Shown here in pieces: positions 28,588-36,143 of a stretch of 64,000 bases of DNA (position 1 is the stretch's first letter; each line of letters opens with the position of its first letter). Position numbers and translations under genes: made by a program. The notes beneath the pieces are model-generated. The model was not told where the DNA came from. It saw nothing but the letters and a program-made list of their open reading frames with translations, and made no database searches. Location of the stretch: contig JAFQRV010000034.1 of assembly GCA_017409905.1 (NCBI GenBank), positions 1 through 64,000 on the forward strand, read 5' to 3'. Source of the stretch: Bacilli bacterium. GTDB taxonomy: Bacteria > Bacillota_I > Bacilli_A > ML615J-28 > CAG-313.

Positions 28588-31233
28588 TTATTTTTCTGTT
28601 ACTAATGAAACTTTATGGATATCACCAGTCAAACCCTTATATGGTGATAATTCAGCTTCAGGAGTAAATGTTGAAGTATCGATTTTATCAGTGTTATATG
28701 CATATAAGTCGTCTCTTTGATAAGTTGGTAATTCAACAGCTAATTGCATTACGATATCTAATGCTTGTGAATATAATTCAGCACGTCTTGTTTGATCATT
28801 AGTTTCTCTAGCGTCATCAATTAATTCTGATAATTCTTCAATTAGACCTTTTTCATATTCATACATTGTACTATTTGGATTTAAGATTTGTTTGTAACCC
28901 CAGTTTAGAGTTGAAGTTGCATTTGAATCTTTATGATAAACTTGATACATATCAGGGTCAATTGTAGAACCCCAAGCAGCAGCCCAAACTGTTAAAGCAC
29001 CTGATGATAATTTGCTTAAGGCGTTAGCATCAGTTACAACTTTTACATTGAAGCCAACTTTATTTAAAATTTCCATCGCATGATTCATTGCTCTCCAAGC
29101 AGGGTGGTCAGTTTCTTGACCAGCAATAGTAAATGTATAATTTAATTTATCTTTACCTTTATAATAGATTCCATCTGAACCTTCTTCATAACCGCCTAAT
29201 TCAACAATTAAATATCTTAAGAAAGCATGTTGTTCTTCTTCTGTTAATTTTTGACCAGAAGTTTTACCAATAGATTCGATAAAATCTACATAATTTGGAT
29301 TAACCAAATCTAGATTTTCTGGAATAACTCCACCAATATATGGATAATATGGAGTACAGTTTTCTGGATATGCCCAACTTGATTTAGACATTGGACGATA
29401 AATTGCTTCAGCTGTTGTTTGATAATAGTCAACACATTCTTGAGTATTAATTGAATGCATAATAGCTTGTCTTACATAAATACTAGGAACTTTACCAGCA
29501 TTAATACCGATATAACCATAACCAGATGTTTGAATTGATGTATTACCAATACCATTTTCTTTTTTACCGTCCAATTCTGCAATTGTTTCAGGTTTTGCGT
29601 TTGGTTCTACAAAGTCAACTTCACCGTTATATAAAGCATTTAACATTTGTGCAGATGATACAACTTGGAATCTTAATTTCTTAATTTTAGCTTCACCCAT
29701 AATGAAGTATGGATTTCTTTCGAAATAAATTACACCTAAGTCATAGAAATCAGCAGCTGTGATATTTTCAATACCACCAGATGCTTTACTAGCAGCATAT
29801 GCACCAGCACCTACAGGAACACCAATTTTAGCTGGATTTTTAACAACTTCATTCATGAATGTTTGTGAACTATATTCCACACCAAAGTTAGATTCAAAGT
29901 CGAATGCATTAATATGTTCTTCATCAGAATAGTAATACATTGGAGCAACCGCAAATGAGAAGTTCCAAATTGCTTTAGGGTCAATATTATGAATAGCAAT
30001 ACTTAATACTTCATAAGAATCTTGTTTAATAACACCATTTTCATCATATTGTGGAACACCATATTCAACACCATTTACTGTAACTGGATTATCTTTGTTT
30101 GCAAACTTAATACCTGAAATATTTTGATATTCTCTAACTACATCACCTTGATAATAATTTTCCATTGCTTCAAATACAATAAAATTAAATAATTCAGTTG
30201 ATGTCATCCAATAAGTAACTACTTCTGATAATTTTGCAGGCATCATCGCATTGAATACAAAATCAATAGCTTGTTCTTTTGTATAATGTTTTGCTTCTTC
30301 CACACTACCAAATGAATTAGTCAATTCAGCAGCTTTTTTGTCCCATTTAATATAACCTTCATTGTATAAGAATACTTCTACGTCAGTTGTAAATAAACCT
30401 TTATGAACATTACCTTTATCATCAGTAAATACTGTATCTTCATATGAGTTCATTGAGTTACTATAATCTGTTTCTAATTCTTTTCTAAACAATTCGATTG
30501 TTTTATCAAAATCTTTTACAATATATTTATTTGATTCGTAAGCAGAAGTATCTTTAAGTGATTCTAAATAATCAACTAACGCTTCTCTATATGTATTAAC
30601 ATTTGTGTAATCATTTTTTGAATTAATATCCATATCAGCATAAACTAAAGATTGGATTCTACTTGTTGCTTCATTTTCAAAAGCTACTTTAAAGTTTTCT
30701 TGTTCTGTTTCATCTTCGTCTGATGCTTGAGTTCTATATTCTTTTAAACCAACAATATCAGTAGAATAGATTGTACTAGAACCACTATATACAGGATCTA
30801 GATAAACATATAAGTTAAATAATACGTCTTTGATTGTCAAATAAGATCCATTTGAAAAACGTACGTTATTTTTTAATACAAAGTAATATGTAGTAATTTG
30901 ATCAATATCTTTTTCACCAACAGTTACAATTTGTAAATCTTTTGTAACTACTGCTTCATCATCACCATAAACTACTTTACCAAATTCATCATTTCCAAGC
31001 ATTCCAATTTGTGTCATACCTACAACTGATGAGTCAGTAGCTGATGTACTAAAGAATGGATTAAATACTTTATCAACTTCTAGAGTAGAAAATACTAAAG
31101 CATCTGATTCATTATCATAAACATTTTTCTTATTGTTATTTTGAATTACTTTAACCACAATTAAAGTAACCACTGCAACCGCAACAACGGCAATCGCAAT
31201 AAACACAATTTTTTTAATTAACTTCTTATTCAT
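28588..31233 (-). CDS. oppA: peptide-binding protein of the Opp transporter, anchored by a transmembrane helix
   Basis: An 881-residue extracytoplasmic solute-binding protein of family 5 (SBP_bac_5). Signs are VFSTLEVDKVFNPFF near the start, YYFVLKNNVRFSNGSYLTIKDV, NPYFIMGEAKIKKLRFQ, YIGINAGKVPSIYVRQAIMH and the late VWAAAWGSTIDPDMYQVYHK. It is several hundred residues longer than classical OppA, mostly because of insertions in the first half (~170-380). It has no lipobox cysteine; a single helix at residues ~8-28 (IVFIAIAVVAVAVVTLIVV) should tether it instead. It overlaps the upstream lipoprotein gene by 8 nt and precedes oppB. Confidence 0.9.
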   Translation of the reverse strand: MNKKLIKKIVFIAIAVVAVAVVTLIVVKVIQNNNKKNVYDNESDALVFSTLEVDKVFNPFFSTSATDSSVVGMTQIGMLGNDEFGKVVYGDDEAVVTKDLQIVTVGEKDIDQITTYYFVLKNNVRFSNGSYLTIKDVLFNLYVYLDPVYSGSSTIYSTDIVGLKEYRTQASDEDETEQENFKVAFENEATSRIQSLVYADMDINSKNDYTNVNTYREALVDYLESLKDTSAYESNKYIVKDFDKTIELFRKELETDYSNSMNSYEDTVFTDDKGNVHKGLFTTDVEVFLYNEGYIKWDKKAAELTNSFGSVEEAKHYTKEQAIDFVFNAMMPAKLSEVVTYWMTSTELFNFIVFEAMENYYQGDVVREYQNISGIKFANKDNPVTVNGVEYGVPQYDENGVIKQDSYEVLSIAIHNIDPKAIWNFSFAVAPMYYYSDEEHINAFDFESNFGVEYSSQTFMNEVVKNPAKIGVPVGAGAYAASKASGGIENITAADFYDLGVIYFERNPYFIMGEAKIKKLRFQVVSSAQMLNALYNGEVDFVEPNAKPETIAELDGKKENGIGNTSIQTSGYGYIGINAGKVPSIYVRQAIMHSINTQECVDYYQTTAEAIYRPMSKSSWAYPENCTPYYPYIGGVIPENLDLVNPNYVDFIESIGKTSGQKLTEEEQHAFLRYLIVELGGYEEGSDGIYYKGKDKLNYTFTIAGQETDHPAWRAMNHAMEILNKVGFNVKVVTDANALSKLSSGALTVWAAAWGSTIDPDMYQVYHKDSNATSTLNWGYKQILNPNSTMYEYEKGLIEELSELIDDARETNDQTRRAELYSQALDIVMQLAVELPTYQRDDLYAYNTDKIDTSTFTPEAELSPYKGLTGDIHKVSLVTEK

Positions 31234-32359
31234 TGTCTTCTTCTCCTGTATTAATTATAATTTCAATATTATTTAGTTGTGATTCACTATCAATTTCAAC
31301 ACTGATTTGTTCTTTTGTTGTGTAGTAAATTAAATCAGTATCTTTATTGAATGGATCTTTTGGTAACATTGTATAACTATAGTTACCCTTTATTGTGACA
31401 TTTGAAACTTTTGAATTAGTTATTTTATTCGCAAGTGGAACAACAACTATTTTATTAATTCTTGAATTAAATGTATTTACTTCATAAATAACATTTTCAA
31501 ATGTTACATTTTGAATAGTAGCATCTTTGATATTATCAAAAATACCAATATATAAATTTAATAAACTTTCATCTTCACTATCTTTTACTAATCCAGTAAG
31601 TGAAGAATCATATTTAACTTTAAAATTACTAATCTTATGATCATTACCCATAAAGATTTTGTTGTAATCCGCAAAACTAAATGTTTCTCCTTGTAAATCA
31701 ATATCTGCTACTAAATAAATATTTTTATTTAAACTTTTCTTTAACTCTTTCGCAGTTGATACAATTGCATACTCACCTTCTAGATACTTAACAATAACAT
31801 TTACAGCAGTATCAGTTTCCCCTCCAGGATGTTTAAAGTTTTCATCCCAAGGATTTTCATTTTCATCATAATAGCCAAGTGGTGTATAATTCGGTCTTTT
31901 TTCGGCATATTTAGCCCAGTCTTCAAACTTTTCACCTGGTTCTACAGAATAACTATTAATTACTTGTAATTGGTTATTTTCATCATAATAACATACATTA
32001 TAAGTATATTTAATTATCTTTTCCCATTTAGCATATAGTGTAATACCTTTATCAGTAATTGAATCTTTTTCAAAATCCCATTTATTCTGATATGTATTTT
32101 CTGTATACCAACCTTCTAATGTATAACCAGACTTTATAATTTTATCTTTAGATAAAGTTTGTGGATCTTTAATATAACAATTATTCCCATCATACTGATA
32201 ATATTGTTTAATTGGAAGTGTACAGTTTTGAAATGTGCCTCCTTCAAGGTTATAAATAACCTTTACTCCATCAGGTTCATTGTTTTCTTTATTACATCCA
32301 TTTATAAAAAATAGGCCAATAATCATAAAAATAAATATTAGTATTCTTTTTTTAACCAT
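31226..32359 (-). CDS. lipoprotein with an InlB repeat, first gene of the large operon
   Basis: A 377-residue lipoprotein: signal peptide MVKKRILIFIFMIIGLF, lipobox INGC (Cys ~22). Residues ~33-112 are one InlB B-repeat (VKVIYNLEGGTF, YTLEGWYTENTYQNKWDF, ITLYAKW) followed by a second partial unit. The C-terminal ~180 residues (STAKELKKSLNKNIYLVADI, GIFDNIKDATIQNVTFENV) resemble the parallel beta-helix segments of GLUG/pectate-lyase-like surface proteins. It sits directly behind the operon promoter with a strong RBS (AGGAGG) and overlaps oppA by 8 nt, so it is an integral part of this system. The ligand is unknown. Confidence 0.82.
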   Translation of the reverse strand: MVKKRILIFIFMIIGLFFINGCNKENNEPDGVKVIYNLEGGTFQNCTLPIKQYYQYDGNNCYIKDPQTLSKDKIIKSGYTLEGWYTENTYQNKWDFEKDSITDKGITLYAKWEKIIKYTYNVCYYDENNQLQVINSYSVEPGEKFEDWAKYAEKRPNYTPLGYYDENENPWDENFKHPGGETDTAVNVIVKYLEGEYAIVSTAKELKKSLNKNIYLVADIDLQGETFSFADYNKIFMGNDHKISNFKVKYDSSLTGLVKDSEDESLLNLYIGIFDNIKDATIQNVTFENVIYEVNTFNSRINKIVVVPLANKITNSKVSNVTIKGNYSYTMLPKDPFNKDTDLIYYTTKEQISVEIDSESQLNNIEIIINTGEEDNE

Positions 32360-32405
32360 ATTTTTTACCTCCTAATACGATATTTTATCATTTTTTATTT
32401 ATCTT

Positions 32406-32434
32406 ATTATACACCCATTTTACATATATGTAAA
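32406..32434 (-). promoter_or_regulatory. strong promoter of the peptide-uptake/surface-protein operon
   Basis: TTTACA (32434-32429) and TATAAT (32411-32406) on the minus strand are separated by exactly 17 bases, upstream of a ~50-nt leader with AGGAGG before the first ATG. It is the only strong promoter I see for the twelve-gene block. Confidence 0.8.
32419..32434. promoter_or_regulatory. perfect 16-bp palindrome over the operon -35 (operator candidate)
   Basis: TTTACATATATGTAAA is a perfect palindrome covering the -35 hexamer and the first ten bases of the spacer. Binding of a dimeric repressor here would block the promoter. The regulator is not in this window. Confidence 0.55.
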
Positions 32435-32456
32435 GAATTAAAAACTGAATTTTTGC

Positions 32457-32470
32457 TGAAAACGCTTTTT
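32457..32470. promoter_or_regulatory. cre-like CcpA site upstream of the operon promoter
   Basis: TGAAAACGCTTTTT fits 12 of 14 positions of the catabolite-responsive element consensus TGWAANCGNTNWCA. It is centred about 65 bases upstream of the expected transcription start, a position used for CcpA activation. AT-rich DNA gives chance matches, so this is tentative. Confidence 0.3.
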
Positions 32471-32488
32471 TTGAGGAAAAAATAAAAA

Positions 32489-32521
32489 AACTCCGAAAAG
32501 AATTTTAATCTTTTCAAAGTT
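32489..32521 (-). terminator. terminator of the amidase-psuG operon
   Basis: On the minus strand AACTTTGAAAAGA pairs with TCTTTTCGGAGTT (with G-U pairs) and is followed by a seven-T run. It separates this operon from the next promoter. Confidence 0.75.
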
Positions 32522-32525
32522 TTTT

Positions 32526-33179
32526 TTACAAAAATATTGTTCTTTTATAATTAAATTTTATGCTTTTTTTACTATTTTTTAAGTGATAGGAATACTTTAA
32601 AATATCATTATATGACATCTTTACTGATAATACTTTTTTGCCTTTTCTTAATTCACAATATTCTAATTCTTTATTAATTAAACTTTTTATCAGTATTAAA
32701 ACTTCTGTACAAAGAACTTTTGGATCTTTATTTTCAAATCCTGTACGATCAAATAAACTTAAATCATTTAAAGTTTTACCATAATAATATTTATAACTAA
32801 CATGAGTATTAACTATTTTTAGTTCTAAATAAGTTTCTTCATAAATAATAATACCTTGATAATCATTTCCAAAATATATATGATTTCCGACAATGTTAAT
32901 ATTTGTAATTGTTTTTAGTTCTTTAATCAAGCTATCATGTATCTCTTTTTCTAAAAGTTCAAAATAATTGTTTTTTATCTTAAGAAAGTAGTTCATATTT
33001 AACCTATGAACTACTTTTTTTATTATTGTTAAAGTAAGGGGGACAATCAATAATAATACAACAAAAACAATTGATTCATTATTTCGAAAATAGAAATTAT
33101 TATAGAGTTTGAAAAATATTAAAACTAATATAATCCATAAAAGAACAATCCAATAATAATATCTAATTATATGTTTCAT
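32526..33179 (-). CDS. membrane protein of unknown function downstream of psuG
   Basis: A 217-residue protein with two N-terminal transmembrane helices (YYYWIVLLWIILVLIFF at ~7-23 and ESIVFVVLLLIVPLTLTII at ~35-53), then a cytoplasmic domain of ~155 residues rich in Lys, Ile and Tyr. Its ATG overlaps the psuG TGA as ATGA, so it is translationally coupled. No known motif was recognised; the context (cell-wall amidase, nucleoside salvage) does not point to one role. Confidence 0.65.
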   Translation of the reverse strand: MKHIIRYYYWIVLLWIILVLIFFKLYNNFYFRNNESIVFVVLLLIVPLTLTIIKKVVHRLNMNYFLKIKNNYFELLEKEIHDSLIKELKTITNINIVGNHIYFGNDYQGIIIYEETYLELKIVNTHVSYKYYYGKTLNDLSLFDRTGFENKDPKVLCTEVLILIKSLINKELEYCELRKGKKVLSVKMSYNDILKYSYHLKNSKKSIKFNYKRTIFL

Positions 33180-34084
33180 AGTTTTTTTAATTCTTTTGAA
33201 ATTAATGCAGCAAGTTTACAGTTATTATAAACTAAATGTTTATTAGACTCTAAACTTTGACCTTTTGTAATTTCATTTATTTTGCTTAATAAGTATGGTG
33301 TTACTTTCTTTCCAGTTATTTTTAAGTTATTCATTTCAACTAAAGCAGATTGAATGGCATTATCCATTTCAACTTTGTCAAACGAATATTTCTCTTCTAT
33401 AGGGTTTGTGATAAGTATACCATTATTAATTTTCAAGTCCTTTTTAGCCTTAATTACCTTTGCAATTTCTAGTGGAGTATTGATTCTAATAGGAACTTCT
33501 ATGCCACTATTTCTTGTAAAGAAGGCAGGTAAGTCATTAGTATTATAACCAACTACTAAGACACCTTTTGTTTCTAGATATTCTAGTGTTTTAGGTAGGT
33601 CTAAAATTGCTTTTGCACCAGCACAAACAACACAAACATCAGTAATTGCAAGTTCTTCAAGATCAGCAGATATATCCCAAGTTTCTTCTACACCACGGTG
33701 TACACCGCCAATTCCGCCGGTTGCGAAAACATCAATTCCTGCAAGTTTAGCGATTATCATTGTTGCAGCAACGGTTGTAGCACCTGATAATTTATTAGCA
33801 ACAACATATGCCATATCACGTCGTGAAACTTTTAAAATATCTTTGCTTGTTGCCAGATATTCAAGTTGTTCTTCATCCACTCCAACCACTAAATCTCCAT
33901 TAATAATAGCGATAGTAGCAGGAATCGCACCATTATTTCTAACAGTTTCTTCACATTTTTTAGCAACCTCTAAGTTTGTTGGATAAGGCATTCCATGAGA
34001 AATTATTGTTGATTCTAATGCTACAATTGGTAAATTATTATCAATTGCATATTTAACTTCTTTACTATAAATTATGTTATACAT
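33176..34084 (-). CDS. psuG: pseudouridine-5'-phosphate glycosidase
   Basis: About 302 residues. It cleaves pseudouridine 5'-phosphate to uracil and ribose 5-phosphate in the cytoplasm. Family motifs are clear: VALESTIISHGMPYPTNLE, NGAIPATIAIINGDLVVGV, the active-site Lys region KVSRRDMAYVVANKLSGATT, ATGGIGGVHRG (conserved His) and CAGAKAILDLPKTLEYLET. The start is set at the ATG at 34084, which overlaps the amidase stop as TAATG; the longer frame would need TTG at 34102. No PsuK kinase lies in the window, so phosphorylated pseudouridine must come from elsewhere. The stop is TGA. Confidence 0.93.
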   Translation of the reverse strand: MYNIIYSKEVKYAIDNNLPIVALESTIISHGMPYPTNLEVAKKCEETVRNNGAIPATIAIINGDLVVGVDEEQLEYLATSKDILKVSRRDMAYVVANKLSGATTVAATMIIAKLAGIDVFATGGIGGVHRGVEETWDISADLEELAITDVCVVCAGAKAILDLPKTLEYLETKGVLVVGYNTNDLPAFFTRNSGIEVPIRINTPLEIAKVIKAKKDLKINNGILITNPIEEKYSFDKVEMDNAIQSALVEMNNLKITGKKVTPYLLSKINEITKGQSLESNKHLVYNNCKLAALISKELKKL

Positions 34085-36033
34085 TAGGCAATCCATTCCC
34101 AAACATTTAAGTCGACTGTATCTGGTTGTAAAGTAATAGTTACAGTTTTTTCAAAATGATATGTTCCTTTTGTTACTTCTAAAGTAATTGTTACATCAGT
34201 TGGTTTAGTTACTGCTTTTGCATAATATAAACCATTTCCACCTTTAGTAAATAAAGTGTCTAAATTAGAAACAGTCCATTTTACTTCTGCATCTCTTAAG
34301 TGTAAGATTGCATAATATTCTTGTGCAACATAACCTAAAAATTCATTGTATCTATCTGTTCTAAGCATATAGCTTGGACATTCTTTACCTGCTGTATCAT
34401 AATGTCTAATTACATGTTCAAATCCTAAATTATGATTATACATTAGGTTTGCAACTAATTTTGCATCATGTCTCATAGAACCATCATAATTACCATCTCT
34501 ATTAATACACATTTCGATACCGATACTATTAGAGTTTTTAAATGGTAAATGTCTACCATAGTCACCACCAGCATGCCAAGTATATACATAATCACTAAAT
34601 GATTGATAAATTTGTCCTTCATCAACTTGATAATTCCAAGATGCTTCACGATAAGCTCTATTACCGTCAGCTTGATCTTTTTGAATTTTTGCTAATAATT
34701 CAGCATCGTTTCCAACACCAGGCATTCCTGATTCATGTACTACAATCCAAATAATATTATCATCATTTGGCAAGTTATTTCTGAATGTATCATATACAGC
34801 TTGTTTTTCTTCAACAGTTGCATTTGATTCCCAACCATAATAATACTTAAAATGATTATAGAAAGCATCTAAACTAGATGTTCCAGATTTACCATATATT
34901 GTTGTACCTAAATTTTCATCTAATGTTGGATGTTTGCCACCCCATGCTTTTGCAGTTCCATTATAGTTATCTGTATCAATTAAATAACTCTTATTGATTG
35001 TCAATGTACTACCAGTTAATAAGTTCAATACACCACCAGTATTTACTTTAACTTGATGATGTAAGAAGTAATCATTATCAGGTCCATATTGTTGATATAA
35101 GTAACTATGATGTGCAGTAATTTCAGTTGGCATAATATAATTTAAATAATCATTTAAGAAACCTTCTTCAGTATTGCCACCAACATTATTTACTCTAAAT
35201 TCATATGTAGTAGAAAGATCATTATAAGTAATTTTTACTTTTATAACATCGCTTACATATTCAACAGGACGAACAAATTTTCCATCTTTTGTCATTAAAA
35301 TTTTTGTTCCACCAAGCCAAGTAATTTTTGATGGATATTTTTCATGTTCTGTTGGTAAAGTTTCTAGTTTGCCACTCAAATGGGCATCTAATTTTTCTTT
35401 AGTCCAATTTGAAATTATTTCTAAAAAGCCTTTATCTGAATATTTCATAACTTTTACCTTTTTATAATAAACACGTACTTCATTAGTTTCAGTATTTGTT
35501 ATAGTCATTCTTACATAAGTTTCTTGATCATAATCTTTTTGATTAATTAAACCATTATTATCGATTACATCTTGATTTAAAGACTCATATTTTACTTCAA
35601 AAGTAGAATATTTAGAAAATTGGAAGTTTCCATTATTAGTATATGTGTTTTTAACAGCTACTTCATACATATTATAAGCAACTGTAAACTTATCTTTTCT
35701 ATCTACTAACGCAGTAATGTTATAATCAAAAGTTTCTTTATTTCCATTTTTAAAATAATTAGCAGTTAATACTACTTCAGTAGTTTCACTTGGCATAATA
35801 AAATAACCTTCATTAGTTATTACTTCTGGATTACTTGATTCCCAAACAACCTCTACTGTATTATCAGAATTGTTGATTGGTAAAACAATTGAATTATTAA
35901 TTTCTTTAGGTAATTTTATACCATAAAGCCCTTCAATATAATCTTGTTCATTTTTATCTGAATTATCATTATCACATCCAAAAATAAAAAGGCAAAATGC
36001 TAATAATAATATAGTTGTAAAAATCTTTTTCAT
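34084..36033 (-). CDS. lipoprotein N-acetylmuramoyl-L-alanine amidase (Amidase_2)
   Basis: About 649 residues from ATG 36033 (RBS GAGAGGAAA); an in-frame TTG seven codons earlier is not needed. The signal peptide ends with lipobox IFGC (Cys ~20), then come Ig-like domains (ATYHVTEV-type strands, VVWESSNPEVITNEGYF). The catalytic domain is at ~395-580: zinc ligands His in IIWIVVHESG, His in FEHVIRHYD and Cys in TAGKECP, plus the conserved VYTWHAGGDYGR and GIEMCIN. The enzyme cuts the amide bond between MurNAc and the stem peptide on the outer face of the membrane. It is first in an operon with psuG and a membrane protein. Confidence 0.9.
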   Translation of the reverse strand: MKKIFTTILLLAFCLFIFGCDNDNSDKNEQDYIEGLYGIKLPKEINNSIVLPINNSDNTVEVVWESSNPEVITNEGYFIMPSETTEVVLTANYFKNGNKETFDYNITALVDRKDKFTVAYNMYEVAVKNTYTNNGNFQFSKYSTFEVKYESLNQDVIDNNGLINQKDYDQETYVRMTITNTETNEVRVYYKKVKVMKYSDKGFLEIISNWTKEKLDAHLSGKLETLPTEHEKYPSKITWLGGTKILMTKDGKFVRPVEYVSDVIKVKITYNDLSTTYEFRVNNVGGNTEEGFLNDYLNYIMPTEITAHHSYLYQQYGPDNDYFLHHQVKVNTGGVLNLLTGSTLTINKSYLIDTDNYNGTAKAWGGKHPTLDENLGTTIYGKSGTSSLDAFYNHFKYYYGWESNATVEEKQAVYDTFRNNLPNDDNIIWIVVHESGMPGVGNDAELLAKIQKDQADGNRAYREASWNYQVDEGQIYQSFSDYVYTWHAGGDYGRHLPFKNSNSIGIEMCINRDGNYDGSMRHDAKLVANLMYNHNLGFEHVIRHYDTAGKECPSYMLRTDRYNEFLGYVAQEYYAILHLRDAEVKWTVSNLDTLFTKGGNGLYYAKAVTKPTDVTITLEVTKGTYHFEKTVTITLQPDTVDLNVWEWIA

Positions 36034-36057
36034 ATATATTTCCTCTCTTTTCAACTT

Positions 36058-36086
36058 ATTATAACATATTTTTTATTCCTTGTATA
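36058..36086 (-). promoter_or_regulatory. promoter of the amidase-psuG operon
   Basis: TATACA (36086-36081) and TATAAT (36063-36058) have 17-base spacing on the minus strand, about 25 bases before the start codon. Confidence 0.65.
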
Positions 36087-36115
36087 GTGTTTATTTTATT
36101 TTTAATAAAAAATGG

Positions 36116-36143
36116 AAAAAGACCTTGTAGATACAAGGTCTTA
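36116..36143 (-). terminator. terminator of pheST
   Basis: The perfect inverted repeat AAGACCTTGTA/TACAAGGTCTT overlaps the pheT stop codon and continues into a T run on the minus strand. Confidence 0.85.

Noticed and set aside
34085-34102. Longer psuG start at TTG
   Set aside because: The ATG at 34084 overlaps the amidase stop and aligns with the usual N-terminus of the family.
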